A stretch of DNA of 64,000 nucleotides from positions 305,282 through 369,281 of the forward strand of contig DHPR01000033.1 in NCBI GenBank assembly GCA_002410925.1. The letters are read 5' to 3'. This document shows, piece by piece, positions 27,332-37,435 of this stretch (positions are counted from its first letter, which is position 1; every line of letters starts with the position of its first letter). A program made the translations under genes and the position numbers. The stretch comes from UBA5359 sp002410925 [NCBI: bacterium UBP13_UBA5359] (lineage in GTDB: Bacteria; UBP13; UBA5359). The notes beneath the pieces were generated by a model. That model saw nothing but the letters and a program-made list of their open reading frames with translations. It had not been told where the DNA came from and ran no database searches.

Positions 27332-28384
27332 TTAGAATATCTCCCTAAGGGTTATGGCTGCTATCAGGGCCAGCAGAAGGACCAATCCGACCAGATGCAC
27401 GAGTCCCTCCTTCTTGGGGTCTATCTTTCTTCCGCCGCGAAGCGCTTCTAATATCAAAAAAGCCAAACGGCCGCCATCAAGCGCCGGCAAAGGCAGAAGA
27501 TTGAAAACACCCACGTTGGCACTCAATGCCGCCAGCCAGAAAAGCAAGCTCATTATCCCACCTGTTCTGGCAGCATCGCCCACTATCCTGGCAATGCCCA
27601 CGGGCCCGGAAACAGCATCAACCGGCACTCTGAAAGTCATCAGCCAGTAAAGCGATTTGATGATATCTTTGGTAAGCTCGTAAGTTTGCACTATGCCCAC
27701 AGAGAGAGATTCGCTAAAGCCCATCGGCCGCGTAAGGACTTTGAATACTACGCCTATGCGCCCGATATCCTTCTTAACTATCTTCTCTCCTTCCTGAACA
27801 GACCCGCTATAAACCTCTGTCTTTAACACTACCTGCTGCTCAGATCTATTTCGCTCGATAAGTAAAACAACCTTTTTCCCCGGTCGAGCGGATATGTAGC
27901 GTGTTATCTGGGCTGTGGTATCAAAGCGTCTGCCGTCCACCCCAAGAATCTTATCTCCCCGCTTGATCTGGGCATGATCTGCAGGTGAGGCGGCAATCAC
28001 TCGATCGACTACAGGAAGAACACCGACAGGGCGGCCACCGACCATGCCAAGAATGATAAATACCAGGGCGGCAAGAAGGAGATTCATAACGGAGCCCGCT
28101 ACGATAACCATCATACGCCTGGATAGCGGCTTGGAATTAAAACCGTTTGCTCTGTCGTCTTCTTCCCCATCCATACCAGCGATCTTTACATATCCGCCAA
28201 TGGGGAAGAGGTTTACCTGATACCTGGTTTCACCAACAGTTCGATTGAAAAGCATCGGTCCCATTCCCAGAGCAAATTCATCCACCACTATACCGGAGCG
28301 CCTGGCAGTAATAAAGTGCCCGAACTCATGTACCAGAGTGAGCACACCAATGACGATAATAAAAGAGATAAGTGTAATAAGCAT
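27332..28384 (-). CDS. rseP: RseP/SpoIVFB-type site-2 metalloprotease
   Basis: Intramembrane zinc protease that cuts anti-sigma factors and signal-peptide remnants. Of 350 residues, the first helix carries HEFGH (zinc motif), the middle a PDZ domain (about 100 to 200), and the third helix NLLPLPALDGGR with the third ligand. A single PDZ domain makes it closer to the Gram-positive RasP form than to the two-PDZ E. coli RseP. ATG 28384 is preferred over an upstream GTG at 28387. Confidence 0.95.
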   Translation of the reverse strand: MLITLISFIIVIGVLTLVHEFGHFITARRSGIVVDEFALGMGPMLFNRTVGETRYQVNLFPIGGYVKIAGMDGEEDDRANGFNSKPLSRRMMVIVAGSVMNLLLAALVFIILGMVGGRPVGVLPVVDRVIAASPADHAQIKRGDKILGVDGRRFDTTAQITRYISARPGKKVVLLIERNRSEQQVVLKTEVYSGSVQEGEKIVKKDIGRIGVVFKVLTRPMGFSESLSVGIVQTYELTKDIIKSLYWLMTFRVPVDAVSGPVGIARIVGDAARTGGIMSLLFWLAALSANVGVFNLLPLPALDGGRLAFLILEALRGGRKIDPKKEGLVHLVGLVLLLALIAAITLREIF

Positions 28385-28520
28385 CACAGTTCCCCTGTTC
28401 AGAAATCAGAAATCAGAGCATAGCAGCTCAAGCCGGCAACCGGACAATATCCCGGGGCTATTAGGTAACGGGTATTTAATTATTCCCAATTATAATGCCA
28501 AAGACCACAATTTACAAACA

Positions 28521-29687
28521 TCAATGCAGAGAGCCGACAGCACGCCATGCTGCCTCTCGAGCCCATTTATCCGCATTCAACAACTCTTCCAAAGAGGGAT
28601 TAGAACACACGGTGTGAGCAGATAAAACTCTTTCAGTTACCTCTGCTACGGCAATAAAGGAAATCCTGCCTTTCAGGAAGAGCTCAACAGCCACCTCATT
28701 GGCAGCATTCATTACCCCGGGAGCGGTTCCGCCCTTTGACGCCGCCTCTCGTGCCAAGCAGAGAGAAGGGAACCTCTTTTCATCCGGGCGTTCGAATGTC
28801 AAGCTGCCGATATCGGCCGGATTCAGACGCTCTCCATAATAGCCCAGGCGATCGGGATACCCTAAAGCATAACTTATCGGTATCTTCATATCGGCCGGAC
28901 CCAGCTGTGCCAGCACAGAGCCGTCGACAAAACCGACCATAGAATGAACAATGCTCTGTGGATGAATCACAACCTCTATTTTATCCAGCGGCATATCGAA
29001 AAGCCACATGGCTTCTATTATCTCTAGACCTTTGTTCATCATAGTAGCAGAATCTACCGTAATTTTCGGTCCCATGCGCCACGTGGGATGACAAAGAGCT
29101 CTTTCAGGTGTTATTCCTGCCATCTCATCTATTGCCATATGAACAAACGGGCCTCCGGATGCTGTCAGAATTATCCTCTCCAAAGCACTCTTTTGCTCTC
29201 CCCGGGAAAGCTGAAAAATGGCACTGTGCTCGCTATCGACAGGCAGCAATTTCACTCCGTGCCGCGATACCTCCGGCATAACCACGCTACCGCCCAGAAC
29301 TAAAGTCTCCTTGTTTGCCAAAGCAATATCCTTGCCTGAACGTATAGCTGCCAGGGTCGGCATCAGACCTACAGCCCCACTGACGGCTACCATGACAATG
29401 TCAACGGATGGATGCACGGCCGCTTCCGTCAGACCGTCCCGGCCACATCCTACTTTACATCCATCCAGCCTCGATTCCAGTTCATGCGCAGCCGCTGAAT
29501 CATACATGCAGATATAATCCGGTTGAAATTCTTGGGCCTGCGCCAATGCCTTTTCGACATTTCTACCGGCAGACATAGTGATAAGACGATACTTATCGGG
29601 ATAAGCAGCAATAACTGCCAGTGTCAGGCTGCCGATGACACCGGTGGCCCCCAGAACCGCTACTCCTTTTCTTCTATCCGGAATCAT
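28521..29687 (-). CDS. dxr: 1-deoxy-D-xylulose 5-phosphate reductoisomerase
   Basis: Second enzyme of the MEP isoprenoid pathway. The 388 residues include the NADPH motif LGATGVIGSLTL, the active-site stretch LPVDSEHSAIFQ, and MNKGLEIIEAMWLFD, with full family length. It overlaps the uppS stop by four bases (ATGA). In many bacteria cdsA lies between uppS and dxr; here it does not. About 130 bases before rseP hold nothing clear. Confidence 0.96.
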   Translation of the reverse strand: MIPDRRKGVAVLGATGVIGSLTLAVIAAYPDKYRLITMSAGRNVEKALAQAQEFQPDYICMYDSAAAHELESRLDGCKVGCGRDGLTEAAVHPSVDIVMVAVSGAVGLMPTLAAIRSGKDIALANKETLVLGGSVVMPEVSRHGVKLLPVDSEHSAIFQLSRGEQKSALERIILTASGGPFVHMAIDEMAGITPERALCHPTWRMGPKITVDSATMMNKGLEIIEAMWLFDMPLDKIEVVIHPQSIVHSMVGFVDGSVLAQLGPADMKIPISYALGYPDRLGYYGERLNPADIGSLTFERPDEKRFPSLCLAREAASKGGTAPGVMNAANEVAVELFLKGRISFIAVAEVTERVLSAHTVCSNPSLEELLNADKWAREAAWRAVGSLH

Positions 29688-30478
29688 TTCACCTCTCCGA
29701 ATCGTCGCTCGCGCTGCTGATAATCCCTTATAGCTTCAATCAGATGCTCTCTGGTAAAATCCGGCCATAGAACATCAACGACCGCAATCTCTGTATAGGC
29801 TATCTGCCAGAGTAAAAAGTTGCTTACCCTGAAATCGCCTCCTGTTCGTATAAGCAAATCAGGGTCCGGCTGTCCGGCCGTATCAAGCCTGCCGCTTATA
29901 GATGCCTCGGTCAGCTCCTCAACCTTGAGACGTCCATCAAGAATATCGCCGGCCAGAAGATTCATCGCCCGGCGAAGCTCATCTCTGCCGGAATAACTGA
30001 CGGCCAGATTTAGTATAAGAGATTCATTATCGGCTGTTGTCTCCATAGAAGATCTGAAAATCTCGGCTAGCGATGCGGGCAGCCTATCCATATCTCCAAT
30101 TACCCTTACACGCACACCTTCAGCATTCATCTCCGCTAATTCAGCCTTCATATAATGCTCGAACAACACCATAAGGGTGTTCACTTCTTCAGCCGGCCGC
30201 CTCCAGTTTTCAGTTGAGAATGAATAGAGCGTAAGATACTTTATACCTGTATCTTTACATGTCCTGATTATCTCTCTTACGGTTTCTGCCCCTGCTGCAT
30301 GCCCGGCCGATCTAGGCATACCTCGCTTGCAAGCCCACCTCCCATTGCCATCCATTATAATAGCCACATGCACGGGCAACGAATTCTGGTCAAGGGTGCT
30401 TACGGAGTTATTCAATTTCGAATTATTTGCGCTCTTATGCTTGAATATAAATGATAATAGCCTTTTTACTATACTCAA
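29684..30478 (-). CDS. uppS: Undecaprenyl diphosphate synthase
   Basis: Elongates farnesyl diphosphate to the C55 lipid carrier for cell wall synthesis. The 264 residues include the signature IIMDGNGRWA with the catalytic Asp, SFSTENWRRP and the RTGGDFRVSNFLLWQIAYTE stretch. The N-terminal 35 residues are an extension not seen in E. coli. The start is TTG 30478, with GGAG 8 bases upstream. A perfect palindrome lies between this gene and the ferredoxin gene. Confidence 0.95.
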   Translation of the reverse strand: MSIVKRLLSFIFKHKSANNSKLNNSVSTLDQNSLPVHVAIIMDGNGRWACKRGMPRSAGHAAGAETVREIIRTCKDTGIKYLTLYSFSTENWRRPAEEVNTLMVLFEHYMKAELAEMNAEGVRVRVIGDMDRLPASLAEIFRSSMETTADNESLILNLAVSYSGRDELRRAMNLLAGDILDGRLKVEELTEASISGRLDTAGQPDPDLLIRTGGDFRVSNFLLWQIAYTEIAVVDVLWPDFTREHLIEAIRDYQQRERRFGEVK

Positions 30479-30503
30479 TTCATCATCTCCGCCGTACTTT
30501 TCG

Positions 30504-30547
30504 AGAGTAAGATAAATCCCCTCTTAAGAGGGGATTTATCTTACTCT
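30504..30547 (-). terminator. Perfect 44-base palindrome at the ferredoxin stop
   Basis: The whole 44-base stretch is self-complementary, with core CCCCTCTTAAGAGGGG. It includes the last bases of the ferredoxin gene with its TAA stop. Minus-strand bases after it (CGAAAAG) have no T run, so it may be a terminator without a classical tail, an RNA-processing site, or a short palindromic repeat. Confidence 0.5.
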
Positions 30548-30711
30548 TCGCTGATAGCTTCTATCGGACATTCATTAACACATGTTCCGCATTTCGTGCA
30601 TTCATTCTGATCAATAAGAAAATTCCCATTTTCTTCCTTGATGGCACCTACCGGGCAAGCATCCACACAAGTGCCGCATTGGACGCATTCATCAGTGATC
30701 TTGTAGACCAT
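30541..30711 (-). CDS. 2[4Fe-4S] ferredoxin
   Basis: Clostridial-type ferredoxin of 56 residues with two CxxCxxCxxxCP motifs (CVQCGTCVDACP and CTKCGTCVNECP), made as a free electron carrier. It is a natural partner for Rnf, the Etf complex and IspG in this genome. ATG 30711 has AAGGAGGTGG upstream. It starts inside the end of the small gene at 30692-30925, so the two are probably coupled. Confidence 0.94.
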   Translation of the reverse strand: MVYKITDECVQCGTCVDACPVGAIKEENGNFLIDQNECTKCGTCVNECPIEAISEE

Positions 30712-30925
30712 CTTCAGCCACCTCCTTCCCCCTTTCAACCTCATGAGCCAGGATCAGGAAAAGCCTATTCTCGCCATCTTCACGTTGGCTAATCACTCTC
30801 AGCTGTCCCATTCCCTGCAACAGATGTCTGGTAGGGCAGGTTATTTCTGCACCTCCCAGGCAAATACCCTCGTTGCGAATAATCTGCAGAGCTCTATCAT
30901 AAGTATAAGCAGTCAGATCATACAT
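30692..30925 (-). CDS. Small conserved-looking protein of unknown function
   Basis: A 77-residue ORF between frr and the ferredoxin. I do not recognise it. It has no signal, no membrane helix and a cysteine pair at ICLGGAEITCP. It reads like a compact alpha/beta domain, with RALQIIRNEG at the start and GQLRVISQREDG and RLFLILAHEVERG later. The ribosome site of the ferredoxin lies inside its last codons, giving a 20-base overlap. The frame is well placed in the operon, so it is likely real; a chance ORF is possible. Confidence 0.6.
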   Translation of the reverse strand: MYDLTAYTYDRALQIIRNEGICLGGAEITCPTRHLLQGMGQLRVISQREDGENRLFLILAHEVERGKEVAEDGLQDH

Positions 30926-30956
30926 AATGAAGCTACCAAACCGCTGAAAATACGAT

Positions 30957-31514
30957 TCAGACCTCCATTATCTCTTTTTCTTTGTTCTTCTCAACCTCAT
31001 TTATATCCTCGATGGCTTTATCGGTGATTTTCTGCGACTCTTCCTGAGCTCTGTGCATATCATCTTCGGATATATCACCATTCTTTTGCATCTGCTTGAG
31101 CCGGTCATTGATATCGCGTCTCACATTACGGATAGCTACCCGTCCTTCTTCTATCTTGCGCCCAACCATCTTGACCAGATCGCGACGACGCTCCTCCGTC
31201 AACTGAGGAATTGCTATTCTTATTACCTGCCCATCGCTGGATGTCGGAAGATCGAGATCGGACTTAGCAATAGCACGCTCAATTACGGATACCATGCTTT
31301 TGTCCCAGGGCTGTATCGCCAGCAGCCGCGGCTCTGGCACAGAAATATTGGCCACCTGATTCAACGGTGTTTCGTTGCCGTAATACTCAACATATATTCT
31401 GTCCAGAAGCGCCGGGTTCGCCCGCCCGGTACGAATGCTTGCTATTTCTCGTTTGCTTGCCTCAATACTCTTACGCGCCTTATCTTCCATATCATGGAGC
31501 AAATCTTTTAACAT
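30957..31514 (-). CDS. frr: Ribosome recycling factor
   Basis: Splits post-termination ribosomes with EF-G. The 185 residues show the family pattern: SIRTGRANPALLDRIYVEYYG, AIQPWDKSMVSVIERAI, and a C-terminal helical region rich in Lys, Glu and Arg. Three bases separate it from the pyrH stop. Confidence 0.97.
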   Translation of the reverse strand: MLKDLLHDMEDKARKSIEASKREIASIRTGRANPALLDRIYVEYYGNETPLNQVANISVPEPRLLAIQPWDKSMVSVIERAIAKSDLDLPTSSDGQVIRIAIPQLTEERRRDLVKMVGRKIEEGRVAIRNVRRDINDRLKQMQKNGDISEDDMHRAQEESQKITDKAIEDINEVEKNKEKEIMEV

Positions 31515-31516
31515 GA

Positions 31517-32284
<768 letters not shown>

Positions 32285-32890
32285 CTACTCTTGCACCCCC
32301 TGGCCAAGGACATAACGTGTAAAGCGACGAATCACCATATTTTCGCCTAATTTTGCTATGGTTTCCTTAAGGACATCGCCAACCGTTTTGGAATCATCCT
32401 TTACGAAGGGCTGATCCAGAAGACAAACCCTGTTGTAGAATTTATCCAGACGGCCTTCTATGATCTTGTCAACTATATTCGCCGGCTTGCCTTCCTGAAG
32501 CGCCTGCTCTTTTAAGACGCTCTTTTCACGATCGAGAATATCTGTCGGGATATCATCTCGGCTGATATAATCGGGATCAGTGGCGGCTATTTGCATTGCT
32601 ATATCCCGTGCAAAGGCTTTAAATTCATCCGTCTTGGCTACAAAATCAGTTTCACAATTTACTTCTACAAGCACACCCAGTTTGCCGCCGCCATGAATAT
32701 AGGGCTCAACAACACCCTCTGCTGCAACACGACTGGTGCGTTTGGCAACTGAGGCCAGGCCCTTCATCCGAAGTATATCGGCAGCCTTATCCATATCGCC
32801 GTTAGCCTCGGTCAACGCCTTTTTACAATCCATCATACCGGCACCGGTTTTTTCGCGCAATTCTTTAACTTTGGCTGCAGAAATATCCAT
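32285..32890 (-). CDS. tsf: Translation elongation factor Ts
   Basis: Guanine nucleotide exchange factor of EF-Tu. With 201 residues it is the short EF-Ts form, having one core domain instead of the duplicated core of E. coli. Signatures: [18 protein letters not shown] and [11 protein letters not shown] hairpin between rpsB and this gene may lower its expression relative to rpsB. Confidence 0.96.
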   Translation of the reverse strand: MDISAAKVKELREKTGAGMMDCKKALTEANGDMDKAADILRMKGLASVAKRTSRVAAEGVVEPYIHGGGKLGVLVEVNCETDFVAKTDEFKAFARDIAMQIAATDPDYISRDDIPTDILDREKSVLKEQALQEGKPANIVDKIIEGRLDKFYNRVCLLDQPFVKDDSKTVGDVLKETIAKLGENMVIRRFTRYVLGQGVQE

Positions 32891-32985
32891 TCTTTACCTC
32901 CCTCTAATCAACTTTTAAGATTAAGCCTGGATCGCCGACTAGAGCTCTCGCTGCCGGCTTTCGGCTCCTGATTTCTAAAGCAAGT

Positions 32986-33020
32986 AAAGAGGCAAGAGGC
33001 TGCATGCCTCTTGCCTCTTT
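32986..33020 (-). terminator. Intercistronic hairpin between rpsB and tsf
   Basis: A 15-base perfect stem (AAAGAGGCAAGAGGC with its complement, five-base loop) begins 17 bases past the rpsB stop. Followed by ACTTGCTTT in the minus direction. Probably a partial terminator or RNA stabiliser. Confidence 0.6.
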
Positions 33021-33036
33021 AAAATCGCATACTTTC

Positions 33037-33903
33037 TCACACTGTCTGAGGTGCTTCCTCAGTCGTTTCTTCGGTCTCCTTTTCAGCTTCAGACTCATCG
33101 GCAGCAGCTTTGAATGCCTCGGCCAGAGCCGTTCCGGCTGCCTCACTTGCGGCTGCGGCTTCAATTGGAGCCACAAGAGGTTCTGCAATCTCTTCTGCCT
33201 GCGCCTCTTCCTCAGCCTGTTCACCCTGCTTGGCTTCCAGCACGGCATCAGCCATTTTGGAAGTCAATAGGCGAAGCGCTCTGATGGCATCGTCGTTTCC
33301 GGGAATAACGTAGTCAACCTCATCGGGATCACAGTTGGTGTCTACAATAGCCACAATGGGTATATCCAAACGCCTTGCCTCGGTTACGGCGATATGCTCC
33401 TTTTTGGTATCGGTGATAAAGAGAACAGACGGCAAACACGGCATATTTTTGATACCGCCCAGGTTTCTCTCCAGCTTATCCATCTCGTCCTGAAGAGAGC
33501 TGACCTCCTTTTTGGGAAGCACTTCAAAATATCCGTCTTCCTTCATACGCTCAAGATCTTTCAACCGTCTGATACGCTTCTGAATAGTATGGAAATTGGT
33601 TAAGGTGCCGCCCAGCCAACGCTGATTGATGTAGAACATACCACAGCGAATAGCCTCCTCGGCCACAGTTTCCTGCGCCTGCTTTTTTGTGCCGACAAAG
33701 AGGGCTATACCGCCGCCATCCACCACCTCTTTGATGAAGTTGTATGCCTCTTCTACTTTTCGTACCGTTTTCTGCAGATCGATGATGTAAATCCCATTTC
33801 TATCGGCGAAGATATACTTCTTCATCTTAGGATTCCATCTTCTGGTCTGATGACCAAAATGTACGCCTGCTTCCAAAAGTTGTTTCATAGATACAACCGC
33901 CAT
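33037..33903 (-). CDS. rpsB: 30S ribosomal protein S2
   Basis: Ribosomal protein S2, 288 residues, with [35 protein letters not shown] and the [14 protein letters not shown] stretch. The last 60 residues are an acidic, Ala/Glu-rich tail (from about residue 225), longer than in E. coli. ATG 33903 has AAAGGAGGTG upstream; a GTG at 33912 is ignored. Confidence 0.96.
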   Translation of the reverse strand: MAVVSMKQLLEAGVHFGHQTRRWNPKMKKYIFADRNGIYIIDLQKTVRKVEEAYNFIKEVVDGGGIALFVGTKKQAQETVAEEAIRCGMFYINQRWLGGTLTNFHTIQKRIRRLKDLERMKEDGYFEVLPKKEVSSLQDEMDKLERNLGGIKNMPCLPSVLFITDTKKEHIAVTEARRLDIPIVAIVDTNCDPDEVDYVIPGNDDAIRALRLLTSKMADAVLEAKQGEQAEEEAQAEEIAEPLVAPIEAAAASEAAGTALAEAFKAAADESEAEKETEETTEEAPQTV

Positions 33904-34034
33904 TATGGTCACCTCCTTTCCTATCGGTTTTCAACCTCCGCCGCTCTCGTCTCCGCCGGAACCCGACATTTAAAAACTGTATGCCGAGCCACCACCGGCC
34001 AGATCAAACGACGTGTGTTGTTTTTTACTGCCGT

Positions 34035-34064
34035 AGTATATCATAATTTACAGCTCATTATCAA
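34035..34064 (-). promoter_or_regulatory. Promoter of rpsB operon
   Basis: TTGATA (34059-34064), 18-base spacer, TATACT (34035-34040) on the minus strand. The leader to rpsB is about 125 bases and could hold a site for S2 feedback, though no known S2-leader motif was recognised. Confidence 0.65.
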
Positions 34065-34092
34065 GCCGGCCTGCAAGCGTATATCCGCACAA

Positions 34093-36231
34093 TCACTCCA
34101 CTGCTTCAGTCGGCTTCGCCTGAATGTTGCCGGCGCCTTCGCACTCCGAGCAGCCAGGATTGATGCAAGTGTACGTCAAGCCTCTCTTCTCTGACCCCTT
34201 GACAGCGGTGGGCCCGCCACAGCGGCTGCATTTATGTTCTGTAGAGATCCTACCCCAAACAACAAAATCGCATGCCGGATAGCGGCTGCAGCCATGAAAG
34301 ATTCGACTGCGCTTACCCTTTCGTTCAACGAGCTCCCCTTCGCATTCCGGGCGAGGACACTGCGCACCAACGGTCTTCCTGATCGGCCTGGTATTGCGGC
34401 ACTCGGGAAAGCCGGGACAGGCCAAAAACTTGCCGAATCTCCCTTCCTTGATTACCATCTTTCGTCCGCATTTTTCACATACCTCTTCAGTTTCCACAGG
34501 AGTAGGCCTGCGTTTCTCAGCCTCTTTTTCCGCTGTATGCAGCGATCTCTCAAAGGGGTGATAGAAGGCAGATATAACCTCGTGCCAATCCTCGCCCTGC
34601 TCCTCTATCTGATCCAAATCCTGTTCAACCCTTGCCGTAAAGCCGGCATCCATTATGGCCGGAAAATATTGGACCAGAAGATCGGTTACCAGAATACCCA
34701 GCTCCGTCGGCCGGAAACGCTTCTCCTCTTGCTCTACATAGCCACGCTCCTGAATAGTATGAATAATGGGAGCATATGTACTTGGCCTGCCTATGCCTTT
34801 CTCCTCAAGAGTCTTTATCAACGTAGCCTCGGTATAGCGAGGAGGTGCCTGTGTAAAATGCTGCTTAGGGGTAATTTCTTTGCAATTCAACCTTTCGCCC
34901 GGCTCCATTGCAGGGAAGGTACGCCTGGCCTCTTCATCGGCACTATCATCAGCCCCTTCGGTGTAAAGGCGTGAAAAGCCGGGGAACTTCACCGTAGAAC
35001 CTGTGGCTCTGAATATGCATGATCTGACATTAATATCGATAGTTACTCCGTCCAGTATCAGCGGTGACATCTGGCTGGCCATAAAACGCTTCCATATAAG
35101 GTCATAGAGCCTTTTCTGATCACGCGACAACCACTTTTCCAAATCCTCCGGACTCCTCATCACGGAAGTGGGCCTTATGGCCTCGTGAGCCTCCTGAGCC
35201 CCGCGGCGGCTACGATATACGGGCGGCTTCTCCGGCAGATACTCCTTGCCGAAACGCTCCATAACGCAATTACGGCTCTCCTGTTGAGCCTCAGGTGCTA
35301 CATTGGTTGAGTCGGTTCTCATATATGTTATCAATCCTATATGGCCGGCCTCTCCCATCTCTATTCCTTCATAAAGCTGCTGAGCTACCACCATCGTTCT
35401 TCGAGCGGAAAAGCCAAGTTTGCGAGCAGCTTCCTGTTGCAGAGTACTGGTAATGAACGGCGGTGCGGGGTTCCGTTTCTGCTCTTTCCTGGTTACATTA
35501 GCAACCTGCCAAAGAGCATCGTGCAATCCTGCCAGTATGGCCTCCATTGCAGCTTTGTCGGCAATCTTCTTTTTCTTGTTATCTATCTTTTTGCCGTCCA
35601 CTGCATGCAGCTTGGCCTCGAAGCTCTCTTCATGGCCTTCCTTTGTCAGAGTAGCAATAATACTCCAATATTCTTCGGGAATAAAGGCGGTTATCTCACG
35701 TTCACGGTCAACAACCATACGTACGGCAACGGATTGAACCCTGCCGGCACTCAAACCTTTGCGCACCTTTTTCCAAAGCAACGGACTGAGCTTATAGCCT
35801 ACCAGCCTGTCCAAAACACGCCTGGCCTGCTGTGCATCAACACGACAGCCGTCTATATCCTGCGGATGTTTCAAAGCCTCTTCAACAGCCGAGCGTGTGA
35901 TCTGGTTGAACTGTATCCGACGTGGCTCCTTAAGTTCAAGCGCACGGGCCAGATGCCAGGCAATTGCCTCTCCCTCTCTGTCCGGGTCAGTAGCCAGATA
36001 GATTTCGGAAGCAGATTGAGCAGCTTTCTTTAGATCCTTGATAACACTCTTCTTTTCCGGGATAATTTCATAAGCAGGCTCGAAATTATGTTCAACATCG
36101 ACGCCCAATTTGCTGGAAGGCAGATCCGCTACATGTCCCATGGATGCCTTGATGACATATTTATCACTAAGAAAAGATTTTATCGTCTTTATCTTGGCAG
36201 GGGACTCTACTATAATAAGTGCTCTTGACAT
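34093..36231 (-). CDS. topA: DNA topoisomerase I
   Basis: Relaxes negative supercoils. The 712 residues comprise a Toprim domain (IVESPAKIKTI at the start; ATDPDREGEAIAWHL), the catalytic core with the active-site Tyr in ITYMRTDSTN, and three C-terminal zinc-ribbon motifs with CxxC pairs (about 595 to 700). Standard type IA length. It is preceded by dprA (19 bases), as in many Gram-positive genomes. Confidence 0.97.
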   Translation of the reverse strand: MSRALIIVESPAKIKTIKSFLSDKYVIKASMGHVADLPSSKLGVDVEHNFEPAYEIIPEKKSVIKDLKKAAQSASEIYLATDPDREGEAIAWHLARALELKEPRRIQFNQITRSAVEEALKHPQDIDGCRVDAQQARRVLDRLVGYKLSPLLWKKVRKGLSAGRVQSVAVRMVVDREREITAFIPEEYWSIIATLTKEGHEESFEAKLHAVDGKKIDNKKKKIADKAAMEAILAGLHDALWQVANVTRKEQKRNPAPPFITSTLQQEAARKLGFSARRTMVVAQQLYEGIEMGEAGHIGLITYMRTDSTNVAPEAQQESRNCVMERFGKEYLPEKPPVYRSRRGAQEAHEAIRPTSVMRSPEDLEKWLSRDQKRLYDLIWKRFMASQMSPLILDGVTIDINVRSCIFRATGSTVKFPGFSRLYTEGADDSADEEARRTFPAMEPGERLNCKEITPKQHFTQAPPRYTEATLIKTLEEKGIGRPSTYAPIIHTIQERGYVEQEEKRFRPTELGILVTDLLVQYFPAIMDAGFTARVEQDLDQIEEQGEDWHEVISAFYHPFERSLHTAEKEAEKRRPTPVETEEVCEKCGRKMVIKEGRFGKFLACPGFPECRNTRPIRKTVGAQCPRPECEGELVERKGKRSRIFHGCSRYPACDFVVWGRISTEHKCSRCGGPTAVKGSEKRGLTYTCINPGCSECEGAGNIQAKPTEAVE

Positions 36232-36250
36232 CTTTCACTCCTATTACGCT

Positions 36251-37357
36251 TTATGCCCGGATATATGCGCCTCCGGATAGTTGTTTAATATACCCTTTCA
36301 ATTCCAATAATGTCAAGTCTGATCCTATCATGGCAGCGGAGCCGCCGGCAAGCATTATTATCTCTTCTGTAAAGCGGGGCTTGTAATCTATAAACTTCAG
36401 CAATGCGGCCTGGCTCTCTGTTAATGCTTCGAGCGTTTCTTCCTCACAGGAATTGAAAAGACGCAATTGCATACCCAGTGCTTCAATAATATCATCAACT
36501 CCTTCAATGAGAAGAGCGCCCTCTTTGATAAGCTTATGAGGGCCGCGGGACATGGGATTATCTATTGAACCGGGAACGGCCATCACATCCCGCCCCTGTT
36601 CCAGTGCTATATAAGCCGTTATCAATGCTCCGCTCTTATCTCCTGCCTCCACCACGATTACAGCCAGAGCCAGGCCGCTGATAATACGGTTCCGCTGTGG
36701 GAAATGCCAGGCTGCAGGGATTGATCTTAGGCAAAATTCCGATAGCAACGCCCCCGTTTCGACTATCTTATCAGCCAAACGGCAATTCTCCGATGGATAG
36801 ATGTTATTCAGGCCGCTGCCCAGAACCGCCAGAGTTCGTCCGCCGGCCTTCAATGCGCCATAATGCGCCGCCGTATCTATGCCTCTGGCCAGGCCGCTGA
36901 TAACAGTTATGCCCTGTTCTGCCAAACTACATGCTAATCTGGCGGCAATCTCCTTCCCCTGCTGCGTAGGCCTGCGTGAACCGACAATGGCCACAGACTT
37001 CTGATCATATGCGCTGAGGGTGCCTTTCACATACAAAGGATTGGGGGGATCATATATTTCCTTTAGATTTGCAGGATAACCATCATCGCCCGGTAAAAGT
37101 GCCAGACAGCCCGCTCTTGCCAAGCGATCCATTTCAGCTTCAGGAGTAGTGGACGCACGCAACTCGGATAATCGTGCGGCTAAATCTGCATCGAAACCGT
37201 TGATGGCCGCATCCGATGCCTTCCAAAGAGCATCGGGACCGCCGAAGTATTTCAACAGCTCCGTTTTACGCTTGGGGGTCAAATCGAGCTGTCCGATAGC
37301 CACCATATACGGCAGCATATCGGCATCCCCATACTGTATGGTAAGATCGCAACTCAT
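36251..37357 (-). CDS. dprA: DNA-processing protein DprA
   Basis: DprA loads RecA on incoming single-stranded DNA in natural transformation. The 368 residues contain an N-terminal helix-hairpin-helix/SAM-like region (about 15 to 70), the Rossmann-like core with VAIVGSRRPTQQG, ISGLARGIDTAAH and SGALITAYIALEQGRDVMAVPG, and a C-terminal winged-helix DML1-like domain. The ATG at 37357 has CAGGAGA 12 bases away; ATG 37318 is an alternative. dprA followed by topA is a common order. Confidence 0.94.
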   Translation of the reverse strand: MSCDLTIQYGDADMLPYMVAIGQLDLTPKRKTELLKYFGGPDALWKASDAAINGFDADLAARLSELRASTTPEAEMDRLARAGCLALLPGDDGYPANLKEIYDPPNPLYVKGTLSAYDQKSVAIVGSRRPTQQGKEIAARLACSLAEQGITVISGLARGIDTAAHYGALKAGGRTLAVLGSGLNNIYPSENCRLADKIVETGALLSEFCLRSIPAAWHFPQRNRIISGLALAVIVVEAGDKSGALITAYIALEQGRDVMAVPGSIDNPMSRGPHKLIKEGALLIEGVDDIIEALGMQLRLFNSCEEETLEALTESQAALLKFIDYKPRFTEEIIMLAGGSAAMIGSDLTLLELKGYIKQLSGGAYIRA

Positions 37358-37386
37358 AACTGTCTACGGTCTCCTGATATAATTAT

Positions 37387-37412
37387 CGGCCTGCCTCCAT
37401 TGAGACAGACCG
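37387..37412 (-). terminator. Possible terminator after etfA
   Basis: A 7-base stem (CGGTCTG/CAGGCCG, one G-T pair) with a 12-base loop follows etfA, with AT-rich bases after it. Confidence 0.4.
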
Positions 37413-37435
37413 ATGTTAAATTAGGTTAATTGACG

